A stretch of 64,000 nt of DNA, taken from NCBI GenBank assembly GCA_009838515.1, contig VXRL01000011.1, positions 1-64,000 of the forward strand. The letters run 5' to 3'. This document shows positions 52,342 through 61,531 of the stretch, in pieces. Below the pieces are notes generated by a model. That model did no database searches and had not been told where the DNA came from. It worked only from the letters and a program-made list of their open reading frames with translations. The position numbers and the translations under genes were made by a program. This stretch comes from Terriglobia bacterium (GTDB taxonomy: Bacteria > Acidobacteriota > Terriglobia > Bryobacterales > UBA6623). Positions within the stretch are counted from its first letter, which is position 1. The number at the start of each line of letters is the position of its first letter.

Positions 52342-53667
52342 CTAGCAGGCCGGCAGTGCGCAGAGCGCCGGGCGAAACGCGGCGATGAACGCGTCTACGT
52401 CCGCCGTGGAGATATTGAGCGGCGGGCTGATACGGATCACGTTCCCGTAGAGCCCGCCCTTGCCGACGAGCAAGCCTCGCTCTCGAGACTCTTCCATGAG
52501 CCGGTCGGTTTGGCGGGTCGCGGGCTCCTTCGTGGTGCGATCACAGACGAGTTCCAGAGCTTGCATCAGCCCGACTCCGCGCACATCGCCGATCACAGGG
52601 AACTCGGCTTGAAGTTCCGCTAGCTGGTTCGCGAGATAAGCGCCCGCGCACGCGGAGTTTGTCAATAGATCCTGCTCGGCGATGAAATCGACCACTGCGG
52701 CAGCTGCTGCGGTAGTGACGGGGTTGCCGCCAAAGGTTGACAGCGTGAGGAATCGCATCGAATCGGCGACTTCGGGGCGGGCCAAGGTGGCACCGATGGG
52801 CAGGCCGTTGCCCAAACCCTTGGCTAGCGTGACGACGTCCGGCACCACATCGTAGTTCTCGATTCCGAACCACCTGCCCGTCCGGCCGCAGGCAGCCTGC
52901 ACCTCGTCGCAAATGAAGATCCCGCCATGCTCGCGCACTATGTCCGTTACGATCTTGAAGTATTCCTTGGGAGGGGTGATGAAGCCGCCGATTCCTTGGA
53001 TCGGCTCGGCGATGAAGCCTGCCACGCTCCCCGAGGTTGATGTCTCGATCAACTCCTTCACATCTGTCGCGCAGGCTACGTCGCAGGACGGATAGGTCTT
53101 GCCGAACGGACAGCGGTAGCAGTATGCGTTGTGCGCGTGGACGACTCCGGCGTCCGGCGGCCCCGGCCCCCTCCACACGCTCTGGCCGGTCAGCGCCCGA
53201 CCGCCGGAGGTTCTGCCGTGGTAGCTATGACGCAGCGCGACGATCTCTGTGTTGCCGGTATAGCAGCGGGCGAGCTGGATTGCAGTCTCGTTCGCTTCAG
53301 ACCCACTGTTGGTAAAGAAGGACTTGGTCAGCTTCCCGGCGGGTGAGATCTTGGCGAGCTTCGCGGCGAGGTTGATCTGCGGGCGGGTAGGGAAGAGGGT
53401 CGAGACATGCTGCAGGCGGTCTACCTGTTGGTGTATGGCCGCATTGACACGATCGTTGAGATGACCAACGCTGATGGTGACGATGCCGCCGAAGAAGTCT
53501 AGGTACTGCTTGCCATCCGAGTCCCAAACGTATTGATCCTTGGCTCGTTCGATGACTAGCGGGCGGTCGAAGAAATGGAACACCGCCGGGAACAAGTGCT
53601 GTTTTCCGGCGAGGATCAGTTCGTCGCGGTCGTTGCGATTCGACGGCACGCTTGCATTGTGCCGCAT
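52342..53667 (-). CDS. Class III PLP aminotransferase (AGXT2-like)
   Basis: A 441-residue PLP aminotransferase of the acetylornithine/ornithine type. Seen: FFTNSGSEANETAIQLAR for phosphate binding, RHSYHGRTSG, FICDEVQAACGRTGRWFG with the PLP Asp, and TLAKGLGNGLPIGA with the PLP Lys. Closest by motif to alanine-glyoxylate aminotransferase 2 / 4-aminobutyrate-type enzymes. Amino donor unknown. It converges on the CoA transferase gene, 45 bases apart. Confidence 0.9.
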   Translation of the reverse strand: MRHNASVPSNRNDRDELILAGKQHLFPAVFHFFDRPLVIERAKDQYVWDSDGKQYLDFFGGIVTISVGHLNDRVNAAIHQQVDRLQHVSTLFPTRPQINLAAKLAKISPAGKLTKSFFTNSGSEANETAIQLARCYTGNTEIVALRHSYHGRTSGGRALTGQSVWRGPGPPDAGVVHAHNAYCYRCPFGKTYPSCDVACATDVKELIETSTSGSVAGFIAEPIQGIGGFITPPKEYFKIVTDIVREHGGIFICDEVQAACGRTGRWFGIENYDVVPDVVTLAKGLGNGLPIGATLARPEVADSMRFLTLSTFGGNPVTTAAAAAVVDFIAEQDLLTNSACAGAYLANQLAELQAEFPVIGDVRGVGLMQALELVCDRTTKEPATRQTDRLMEESRERGLLVGKGGLYGNVIRISPPLNISTADVDAFIAAFRPALCALPAC

Positions 53668-53765
53668 CGCGCCAGCCTGGGCGCGGTCCGATGGGACGGG
53701 CGCTCGCCGACCGGGCCGCCTTGCTTGCTGGCGCGGGACAGTCTGCGCTTACGGCCGCGGAAGGC

Positions 53766-54425
53766 TCAGCGCCCCAGGACCCTTGCCAGCAAGCCGGGCT
53801 CGTCGGTAATGATGCCGTCGACGTTGAGTGCCAAGAGGCGGCGCATTTCGGACTCGCTGTTGACCGTCCAGGCCAGCACCTTGAGATCCTCGTCGTGGAC
53901 TTCCTCGATGAAGTTACGCGAGGCGAGCCGGAATTGCGGGATCACGAAGTCGATTGGGCTGTTGAACCGGGTCTCTTCGTCTTGGGTGCGGTTGAAGATA
54001 AACCCGAGCTGGATGTCGGGCAGCAAGTCATGCACCTTGTTCAGCATCTTCGTGTGAAAGCCGCTGATCATGGTCTTGCTGACGTCTGCGTGTGCCTGAA
54101 TCAACTCGATCGCTTGCTCTTCGAAGCCCGGCTCCTTGAGTTCGATGTCGAGAAAAGCCCGGTCCGAAAAGCGCTTCAGCACATCTTCGAAGAGGGGAAT
54201 CTCGTAACCATCTCCCAAGTCACGGAACTCTGCATACGGAGTCGACGGCACGGAGCGGCGCCCCGAGACCGAGCTATGCACCACGACCAACTGGCCATCG
54301 CCGGACCGGCGCACGTCCAGCTCGACTCCATCGGCGCCCTGGGAGAGCGCATGCTCGAAGCTCGGCACGGTGTTTTCCTTGTGTCCCTTGGCACCGCGGT
54401 GTCCGATGATGGTGGCTTGTTGCAT
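53766..54425 (-). CDS. Glycerophosphodiester phosphodiesterase
   Basis: A 219-residue GDPD that splits glycerophosphodiesters to glycerol 3-phosphate and an alcohol. Seen: IGHRGAKGHKENTVPSF (His and Glu of the active site), GADGVELDVRRSGDG (Glu/Asp metal ligands), LVVVHSS, ELKEPG, AWTVNSESEMRRLL and GIITDEPGLL at the end. The usual HD after VVVH is HS here. No signal peptide, so it is probably cytoplasmic. Confidence 0.9.
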   Translation of the reverse strand: MQQATIIGHRGAKGHKENTVPSFEHALSQGADGVELDVRRSGDGQLVVVHSSVSGRRSVPSTPYAEFRDLGDGYEIPLFEDVLKRFSDRAFLDIELKEPGFEEQAIELIQAHADVSKTMISGFHTKMLNKVHDLLPDIQLGFIFNRTQDEETRFNSPIDFVIPQFRLASRNFIEEVHDEDLKVLAWTVNSESEMRRLLALNVDGIITDEPGLLARVLGR

Positions 54426-54676
54426 GAGCTTGCTTCCTGGGATTCTGCCAGCCGCTAGGCGCGGCTGCGCTGCGGCGACCGGTTAGAGAGAAATGCTAGG
54501 GCAGGCGTGCCCAGATGGCCGACAGCGGAAGAGCATCACAGAAGAAGGTATTATACCCCCGCTTGTGCAGCCCGACCCTAGAGCGGAAAAGAATTTCCCT
54601 CGGAGTGAAGCCGCGCGCCGCTAGGCAAGTTTGGGTCGATGGAAATGTCAGGTCGAATCGGCTAGAGTAACTGCCA

Positions 54677-55894
54677 ATGGCAGACCACCTCCAACGCCGA
54701 TCCGTATTGCAAGGTGCAGCCGCGGGCATCGCCGCCGGCGCAGCCTTGGCGCAGTCCGGAACTGCCGCGCCGGTCCCATTCTCCGACGGGCTCAAGATCA
54801 CCAAACTGGAAACGTTCTTGGTCAAGCCGCGCTGGCTGTTTCTGAAGATGCATACCGATGCCGGCTTGGTCGGTCTAGGCGAGCCCATCGTGGAGGGCCG
54901 GGCGAAGACCTGTGCCGAGGCTATCCGCGAGATGGAGCCGTACCTGCTGGGCAAGGACCCGCGGCGCGTGCAGCATCACTGGCAGGCCCTTTATCGACAC
55001 GCGTTCTATCGCGGCGGCCCGGTGCTGACCAGTGCGCTGAGCGGCATCGAGCAGGCGATGTGGGATATCGCCGGGCAGGCGGCCGGGTTGCCCGTGTACG
55101 CCATGTTGGGAGGCCCGACACGAGACAGGGTGCGCCTGTACAAGGGAGGCACGTCGCCGGACACAATCCGGGACGACATGGCACAGGGCTTCACAGCGTT
55201 CAAGGTCGGGCCGTACAAGGAGCGCCCGGCCCGGATTGTCGAGAACAGAGCCTTCGTTGACAAGGTGGCCGAATCGTTTCGCGCATTGCGAGAAGCCGGC
55301 GGAGACGAGGTAGATATCGGGATCGATTTCCATGGAGCGATCAGTCCGCAGACGGCGAAACTGCTCATCAAGGCCCTAGAGCCGTACCAGCCAATGTTCA
55401 TCGAGGAGCCGGTCAATTGTCAGAACCACGACATCATGGCGGAGATCGCTCACGGCACGCATCTCCCCATCGCAACCGGCGAACGCGTCTTCACCAAGTG
55501 GGGATTTCGCGAGGTTCTGGAGAAGGGAGCAGCCTCCATCCTTCAGCCAGATCTGTCGCACTGCGGCGGCATCATGGAGGCTCGGCTGATCGCCGGGATG
55601 GCGGAATCGTACTACGCGGCGATGGCGCCGCACAATCCCTTGGGGCCGATCGCCACGGCTGTTTGCGTTCACCTAGACGCGTCGATCCCCAATTTCATGT
55701 GCCAAGAGTTCCGCTCGCTTGGGGAAGGCTACTTCAAGGAGCCGCTGCGATTCGACGCCGGCTACGTGCCGCTGCCGACCAAGCCCGGCCTGGGGGTCGA
55801 GATCGACGACGAGGCGATTGCGGACAAGATCGACCACGATTGGACGAACCCCATGCCGTACGATGCGTTCGACGGCTCTGTCGTGGACTGGTAG
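54677..55894 (+). CDS. Galactonate dehydratase-like enolase-superfamily enzyme
   Basis: A 405-residue mandelate-racemase/muconate-lactonizing enzyme. Seen: a Tat-like leader (QRRSVLQGAAAG); metal ligands Asp in GIDFHGAISP, Glu in FIEEPV and Glu in ATGERV; and His in the DFHG motif and in MAPHNPLGP. The Asp-x-His and second His are those of D-galactonate dehydratase, which makes 2-keto-3-deoxygalactonate. A Tat leader on this enzyme is unusual since the family is cytoplasmic elsewhere. A TATTAT-like hexamer at about 54549 in the 250-base gap upstream is only a weak promoter candidate. Confidence 0.85.
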   Translation: MADHLQRRSVLQGAAAGIAAGAALAQSGTAAPVPFSDGLKITKLETFLVKPRWLFLKMHTDAGLVGLGEPIVEGRAKTCAEAIREMEPYLLGKDPRRVQHHWQALYRHAFYRGGPVLTSALSGIEQAMWDIAGQAAGLPVYAMLGGPTRDRVRLYKGGTSPDTIRDDMAQGFTAFKVGPYKERPARIVENRAFVDKVAESFRALREAGGDEVDIGIDFHGAISPQTAKLLIKALEPYQPMFIEEPVNCQNHDIMAEIAHGTHLPIATGERVFTKWGFREVLEKGAASILQPDLSHCGGIMEARLIAGMAESYYAAMAPHNPLGPIATAVCVHLDASIPNFMCQEFRSLGEGYFKEPLRFDAGYVPLPTKPGLGVEIDDEAIADKIDHDWTNPMPYDAFDGSVVDW

Positions 55895-56023
55895 CGCGGA
55901 GCGGTCCGCGCAGGCCGGGCCGCTTGCTGCGGAAAAGCGACCGCTGGCGGGGCGTAGCGACCGGAGTTCAGGCCAAAGGCTTGCCCGCCAGGGGATTATC
56001 GGATAACGTGAAGGTAGCCAGGC

Positions 56024-56042
56024 ATTGGCCGAACCGGCCAAT
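56024..56042. promoter_or_regulatory. Perfect palindrome upstream of a secreted Cys-rich protein
   Basis: ATTGGCCGAACCGGCCAAT: 8-base arms around a 3-base centre, 15 bases before the ATG at 56058. The arms are perfect. It looks like an operator for a dimeric repressor, or a hairpin in the leader. CATAAT (56050-56055) follows close behind, too near the start to be a normal promoter for that ATG. Confidence 0.55.
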
Positions 56043-56057
56043 TGGTTAACATAATCT

Positions 56058-56462
56058 ATGTTATCAGAAATTATATTCCGGCGATTCGCGGCGGTCGGGG
56101 TCCTGCTGCTAGCGGTTGCCGCTCTTGCCTCCGCCGAAGCGATTCGCGGCACACTGGTTGCTCCAGTCGCCGGTGAGAAGCTGGAGCTAGCTCTCTCGGG
56201 CGGCGGCACGGTGGAGCTGGAACTGGACGAGGGCCTTGATCTCACCATGCGCGACCCGCAGCTGGCGAAGCGGCTGTGGGAGCTGCGCGGCCAACACCAG
56301 GACGGAAGCCGATTCGCCGTGGAGAAGATCTTCACCGTGAAGGACGGCGAGTTACATCGCGTGACGTACTACTGCGAGATCTGCCATATCACGACGCATG
56401 AGCCCGGGCCGTGCATGTGTTGCCAGGGCGACACGGACTTGCGCGAGCTTCTCGGCGAGTAG
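56058..56462 (+). CDS. Secreted small protein with C-terminal Cys cluster
   Basis: A 134-residue exported protein of unknown function. Seen: a signal peptide (AAVGVLLLAVAALASAEA), a beta-rich middle (KLELALSGGGTVELELDEG), and a C-terminal cluster CEICHITTHEPGPCMCCQG, i.e. CxxC, then nine residues, then CxCC, with two His between. This arrangement would bind a metal, perhaps zinc or iron, or a heme (CEICH is CxxCH). I do not recognise a family. It follows a perfect palindrome. Confidence 0.75.
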   Translation: MLSEIIFRRFAAVGVLLLAVAALASAEAIRGTLVAPVAGEKLELALSGGGTVELELDEGLDLTMRDPQLAKRLWELRGQHQDGSRFAVEKIFTVKDGELHRVTYYCEICHITTHEPGPCMCCQGDTDLRELLGE

Positions 56463-56497
56463 CGTTAACTTGCCTGCGGTATTCTGGTCAACCGCAT

Positions 56498-57514
56498 ATG
56501 TGCGCTGCACACTCGGAGACCTACTCTGCCGAAGCCGCTGCTGCTGACGGTGTCGAGGTTGTCCGCCTGAACGGACCGGGCGGCGTCATTGTCTCGGTCG
56601 CACCGAAGATCGGCAACAACGCCTATGAATTCGTCGTCAATGGCAAGAACGCGTTTTGGTTCCCCTTCAACTCGGTCACAGAGTTTGCGGCCGCTCCCGA
56701 ATTGTGCGGCAATCCGCTGCTCGCCCCGTGGGCGAACCGCCTTGACGAGCACGCGCTCTATGCCGGCGGCGTGCGCTATGAGCTAAACCGCGGTATCGGC
56801 AACTACCTGACGGATCCAGCCGGGCAACCGATCCACGGGCTGCTTCTCTATTCGAGCGCATGGGAAGTTGTGGCGGTTGGATCCGATCCGGACTCGGCGT
56901 GGGTGACAAGCCGATTGGAGTTCGGCCGATTCCCTGCCCTTATGGCGCAGTTTCCGTTCGCCCACAGCATCGCCGTGACATACACGCTCGCGGGAACGAG
57001 CCTCGAGGTGCGGACCGAAATCGAGAACCAGGGCGCGGAGCCAATGCCGGTCTCGGTTGGGTACCATCCATACTTCCAGCTGCACGACAGCCCGCGCGAC
57101 GATTGGAGCGTCCATCTTGCGGCAGCCAGCCTGTGGGAACTGAACGAGCGGTTCACGCCGACTGGCGCAACCTCCCCTGTCACGGGCACGTTTCCGCGCG
57201 CCGAAGACCTGCCGCTGCGCGGCGAGTTCCTTGACCATGTGTTCGGTGATTTGAAGATTGATTCGGACCGTTGTGCCCGATTCAGCGTGCGCGGCGCACG
57301 AGAGAGGTTGACAGTTGCGTACGGCGACGGATATCCGGTTGCCGTCGTCTATGCGCCGAGCGGCGAGGGGCAGCAATTCTTATGCTTCGAGCCGATGTCC
57401 GGCATCACGAACGCATTCAATCTGGCGCAGCGCGGATTGTATCCCCAGCTTCCGTTCGTTCAGCCCGGCGACACTTGGACGGGAACATACAGGATTACTG
57501 TGCAGGGGTTCTGA
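56498..57514 (+). CDS. Aldose 1-epimerase (galactose mutarotase-like)
   Basis: A 338-residue mutarotase-fold protein that interconverts alpha and beta sugar forms. Seen: NPLLAPWANRLDEHAL with the conserved Asn-Arg, QPIHGLLLYS with the first catalytic His region, SVGYHPYFQL with the second His, and FLCFEPMSGITNAFN with the candidate Glu. The ATG at 56498 (MCAAHSE) is chosen; the frame runs back into the previous gene. Together with galactonate dehydratase it suggests galactose-type sugar use. Confidence 0.85.
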   Translation: MCAAHSETYSAEAAAADGVEVVRLNGPGGVIVSVAPKIGNNAYEFVVNGKNAFWFPFNSVTEFAAAPELCGNPLLAPWANRLDEHALYAGGVRYELNRGIGNYLTDPAGQPIHGLLLYSSAWEVVAVGSDPDSAWVTSRLEFGRFPALMAQFPFAHSIAVTYTLAGTSLEVRTEIENQGAEPMPVSVGYHPYFQLHDSPRDDWSVHLAAASLWELNERFTPTGATSPVTGTFPRAEDLPLRGEFLDHVFGDLKIDSDRCARFSVRGARERLTVAYGDGYPVAVVYAPSGEGQQFLCFEPMSGITNAFNLAQRGLYPQLPFVQPGDTWTGTYRITVQGF

Positions 57515-57598
57515 TCCAACGAGATCACGTCCTGCCGGTGCGGCGGCCTTGACGCTGGAGCCGAGGCAGTGTCGAATCGGTGTCGCGCGTAAACCGGG

Positions 57599-60500
57599 TC
57601 AGAAGACGATCTTGGTCAGCATCTGGAACGTTCTGGGAAATCCTCGCGTTCCGGGAATGCTGCCGAACGTATCGGATCCGTAGATCGTTAGTGGCCCGCG
57701 CCAATTGACTTGATTCAAGAGGTTTATGAACTCAAACCTCAGAGATAAGTTGACATTTTCGCGAATCGCTATGCCCTTCTCCAGCGATACGTCCCAGTTA
57801 AACAGAGCCGGACTGCGGACAGCTTCGGTCGTGTGCGGCGCTTGGCTCAGTCGCAGGCCGTCGGTCGGCACCACGGCGTTCGCGGTCACGTATTGGTTCG
57901 GATTGCTGGCCGGATTCCCTCCGCCACCGACTTGGACGTTCTGGGGGCGCTGGTGGCTGAAGCCGTAGGCGCTGAGCGGATTCTCGTTCTGCGTGATGAC
58001 GAGCGGAAACCCGCTGCGAAAGATCGTGGCCGTGGAGACTGACCAGCCGGACAGCAATTTCGACTTCCCCCTTGTCTGGTACATGAAGTTCAAGTTCACA
58101 AGGTGCGGCGCGTGCAGCCTTGACAGCGAATAGTCGGACTCCAATAGCGGGCACTTGCCCAACGCACACCCGTCCGGTGTGTTGTAGACGGTGCGGGTCA
58201 GGCTCTCCAGCAATGTGTTTGCCTCGTAGATGTTGTCGCGGTGTCTTGTGTGCGTGTAGTTCAGGCGTGCGCCCCAAGCTCGCGCGAAGCGCCGTTCCAA
58301 TTCGAATCGAAGCCCGTGGTACATCGACTTGCCCGCACTCACGTGACGGGCGTAGACGTTGCGGAAGTGCGGGAATGGGCGCAGCAGCTGGCCTAGCGGC
58401 AGAGTCTCCTCTTCTGCAAACGATCCAAAGCGAGCGTCGCCGAAGAAGGGGTTCGCGTAGCGTTCGTTAAGCTGGCCGCCCAGCGACAGGTTGTCGTCTG
58501 CGAGCTGGTTGATGTTGACGACTGAGTTGAAGGTTCCGCCGATCGGCAGGTTCGTCCCACGACTTCCCACGTAGCCGGCCTTCAGGGCCACCCCTCGGCC
58601 GATGTCCCGCTGCAGGTCCAACGACCATTTCTTGATGTATGGAGAATCGCGGTACTGGTCGTTGAAGTAGACATCGCCCCCAATGTTCTGCAGGCGCCCA
58701 TTTGCGTTTCCCACCGGATCGAGAATGCCGTGGGGGAACGGATTCGAGGCGGTCGACTCACCTGGCGTGATACCGTCTACGCTGGCCTCGACATTGGTTA
58801 CAGCCGTGTATCCGTAGGTGCCCGTCTCGGATGCGCCGGTGCCGGCCGGGATCGCATACGGCGCCCAGAACACTGCGAAGCCGCCTCGGATGACGGTCGA
58901 GGCGTTCAGGGAATAGGCGAATCCTGCCCGCGGGCCGAGTTTCGCCGCCGGCGGGTTCCATTGATGGGTTGGATTGCCGTCCAAGCCGGCGTACATGAGC
59001 CCGCCCCTCAAGGGAAAGCCGGGTAGCCTGCCCTCCAGTTCGGGCGGGAGGTTGACCTGCAGCGGGAATGCACTCTGGCGGTCCCATCCGACTGCGAAGC
59101 CATGCGAGTCTTCTTGGAGGCCAGTTTCGTGCTCGACCCGCAGCCCGAGATTCAGTACTAGATCCGGCGAAATCCTCCAGTCATCTTGGAAAAATCCGCC
59201 GAAGTAATCGAGAAACAAGTCCGCTGGCACAGCCAGAGTGGCGGAGCCGCCGTCGGGTACTCCCAGCAGCAAGTCCGCCAGCGCACTGCCCGAACCTGTT
59301 GCAGGCCTCGTCGGGTCGGGGCCTTGGGTGAACTTCTTGGCAAACCTGAGCACCATTCCGTTGCCAAAGTTGGCGGTGTGCAGCCCGAGCCTGCGCCACT
59401 GCCCTCCCCACTTCAGCGTGTGGTTGCCCACGAACTGACCGTACGTCCCGCTGATCTCGCGCGAAAGCCACTGGACATCGTCGTTGCTATTTCCGCCTAA
59501 GGCATTGCCGTTGTTGCCGAAGTCCGCGACGAAGATCTTCGGGAATTGCCCCTCGTAGCCGTCTTGTGCGTAGAGTTTGTCCAGAAAGCCGCCCCGAATC
59601 CCCAACTGGGCACCAAGCTGGTCCTTGCCAAACGCCGGATTGCTCCAAGAGTCGTTGAAATATGTCTGGCCGTAGCGCACAGTGAACACCGAGTTGGCAG
59701 TCGGCAGCACCGTGGCGTTGATCGCGACGGCATGCACGTCCCGGCCGAGCGTCGACGAATCGATCCCAAAAACAGGGCGGGTATCGCTGTTCAACAGATC
59801 TTGGTAATGCCCGAAGAGTGGTTCTGTGGACTGGTAATGCAGATATGTTCCAGACAGATGCCAGCGATCATTGAAGGCATGGCTGAGGTTTCCTGTGGTC
59901 TGGATTGCCCGCACTACCTGGATTCCCGATGTCGAGATTTGGCCGCCCGGCCCCAACGTGGCTAGGAAGCCTGCCAGTGTCGCTCCGGCGGTGTCTCGGG
60001 AACTTTCCGGGATTCGGCGGTTAGCGAAGGCCGGCCTCCGACCGTCTGCGGTCAGGCCGAACGGATCATAGATTGCGTTCCTGCTCTGCGAGAAATCGCC
60101 TGACGCCTCTGCGGGCGTTGGCACGGTGACGGTGGTGTTGCCGATCGCATGGTCGGAATAGCCTTCGGCCGCGAGCCAGAAAAACGTCTGTCCAGCAGAG
60201 ACCGGGCCGCCGAAAGAGCCTCCGAACAGGTTGTACGGGGCGTCCTCCAGATCCTGCTGGCGCAGCAGCCCGCGCTCGAAGTCCTGCTGCTGGAAATAGG
60301 CCAGCTTTCTCCAGAAGGTGTTCAGTTGTCCAGGACGGAACTGATACAACGCGCTACCGGCCCAGTCGTTGGTGCCCCGCCGATGGATCGTATTGAAGAC
60401 TCCCCCGCCGGTGCGGCCCATCTCTGCGTCGTACGTATTGGTCTGGACCTTCATCTCTTCGACGGCTTCGAAGACGGGAATGATCACCGAACGGTTGCGC

Positions 60501-61288
60501 AAGTCAGTCATCGAAACGCCGTCGATGGTGTAGTTGTTGCCCCTCAGAGGCCCGCCGCCGAGAGATAACAGCGACGAGTTGGTCTGGTCGGATTGCTTGA
60601 CCCAGACCGGGTTTCCGGTATGCACCACGTTCGGCGTCGTCACGGCAAGGATGAACACGTTGCGGCCCGGAGAGGGCAGGACTTCGATCTGCTTGCGGTC
60701 GATCGTGGAGGCAACTGACGCTGTGCCGTTCTCGATGAGGGGTGTTTCCGCGGTGACTGTGATGGTTTCCTCGACCCCGCCAACGTTCAGCGTGATATCC
60801 GAGACCAAGAATGTCGAGATTCCGATCGTCAGCCCCTCCGCTACGAAGGCACTAAAGCCTGCGAGGTCTGCGCGCAGGGTGTAGAGTCCGGGCTGGACGT
60901 TCGCGAAAGAATACTCTCCGGCCGTGTTAGAAGCAGTCGACCGGGCAACGCCGGTCTCATCGTTCACCAAAGACAGTTCTGCGCCGGGGATGAGTCCACC
61001 ATTCGCGTCCTGCACGATGCCCCGCACCCCGCCTTGAAACGTCTGCGCGAAAGCCTTGGGGAAACACAGCAGGCTCGCCAGGAGGCAGGCACACGACAAC
61101 ACGGCCCGCAAAGTGTTGCTTGGCAGTCCCGTAGGATTGGCAAGCCGCGGCGTGGTTGCGACGCCCATAAGCCTTGCTAGGGACGGGCCAGAATTTGGCT
61201 TCGAAGCCGCACGCGCAGGGACTCCGTTTCGCTTCAGCACGTTCGAGGCGCGTTTCGCGACACTTCTGGTCATTCGATCTTTGCTCAT
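57599..61288 (-). CDS. Oar-like TonB-dependent receptor with carboxypeptidase regulatory domain
   Basis: A 1229-residue outer-membrane receptor. Seen: a long basic N terminus; signal segment LSCACLLASLLCFPKAFAQ; a carboxypeptidase-regulatory-like Ig domain (GVRGIVQDANGGLIPGAELS ... GEYSFANVQPGLYTLRADLA); a plug with GGPLRGNNYTIDGVS; and a large barrel of alternating aromatic strands ending in FQMLTKIVF with a C-terminal Phe for BAM recognition. It is the acidobacterial Oar type, expected to bring glycans or siderophores in with TonB energy. It converges on the mutarotase gene. No TonB/ExbB gene is in the window. It has an unusually long N-region before the signal; the true start may be a later codon. 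Confidence 0.9.
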   Translation of the reverse strand: MSKDRMTRSVAKRASNVLKRNGVPARAASKPNSGPSLARLMGVATTPRLANPTGLPSNTLRAVLSCACLLASLLCFPKAFAQTFQGGVRGIVQDANGGLIPGAELSLVNDETGVARSTASNTAGEYSFANVQPGLYTLRADLAGFSAFVAEGLTIGISTFLVSDITLNVGGVEETITVTAETPLIENGTASVASTIDRKQIEVLPSPGRNVFILAVTTPNVVHTGNPVWVKQSDQTNSSLLSLGGGPLRGNNYTIDGVSMTDLRNRSVIIPVFEAVEEMKVQTNTYDAEMGRTGGGVFNTIHRRGTNDWAGSALYQFRPGQLNTFWRKLAYFQQQDFERGLLRQQDLEDAPYNLFGGSFGGPVSAGQTFFWLAAEGYSDHAIGNTTVTVPTPAEASGDFSQSRNAIYDPFGLTADGRRPAFANRRIPESSRDTAGATLAGFLATLGPGGQISTSGIQVVRAIQTTGNLSHAFNDRWHLSGTYLHYQSTEPLFGHYQDLLNSDTRPVFGIDSSTLGRDVHAVAINATVLPTANSVFTVRYGQTYFNDSWSNPAFGKDQLGAQLGIRGGFLDKLYAQDGYEGQFPKIFVADFGNNGNALGGNSNDDVQWLSREISGTYGQFVGNHTLKWGGQWRRLGLHTANFGNGMVLRFAKKFTQGPDPTRPATGSGSALADLLLGVPDGGSATLAVPADLFLDYFGGFFQDDWRISPDLVLNLGLRVEHETGLQEDSHGFAVGWDRQSAFPLQVNLPPELEGRLPGFPLRGGLMYAGLDGNPTHQWNPPAAKLGPRAGFAYSLNASTVIRGGFAVFWAPYAIPAGTGASETGTYGYTAVTNVEASVDGITPGESTASNPFPHGILDPVGNANGRLQNIGGDVYFNDQYRDSPYIKKWSLDLQRDIGRGVALKAGYVGSRGTNLPIGGTFNSVVNINQLADDNLSLGGQLNERYANPFFGDARFGSFAEEETLPLGQLLRPFPHFRNVYARHVSAGKSMYHGLRFELERRFARAWGARLNYTHTRHRDNIYEANTLLESLTRTVYNTPDGCALGKCPLLESDYSLSRLHAPHLVNLNFMYQTRGKSKLLSGWSVSTATIFRSGFPLVITQNENPLSAYGFSHQRPQNVQVGGGGNPASNPNQYVTANAVVPTDGLRLSQAPHTTEAVRSPALFNWDVSLEKGIAIRENVNLSLRFEFINLLNQVNWRGPLTIYGSDTFGSIPGTRGFPRTFQMLTKIVF

Positions 61289-61531
61289 CGCCCAGTCTAC
61301 AGCGGCGTATGCGGGTGAGCCGGCGTGGGCCTCTCGGCAAGGGGCCCGGCTTCCTACTCCGCGCCATCGCGTCGGCGGCAGGACCGATGGAAGGAGCCTG
61401 CTCTGGCCTCGCGCAAGACGCCGCCTAGGTCGGCTGGGTCACCCTGGGCGCGATGGATTTCGCTGAATCGAGACGAGCGCCAGGAGAGGCGTCGGTTCGG
61501 TGGAAATTCCGGCTGCCATGTCGTGGTGCTC

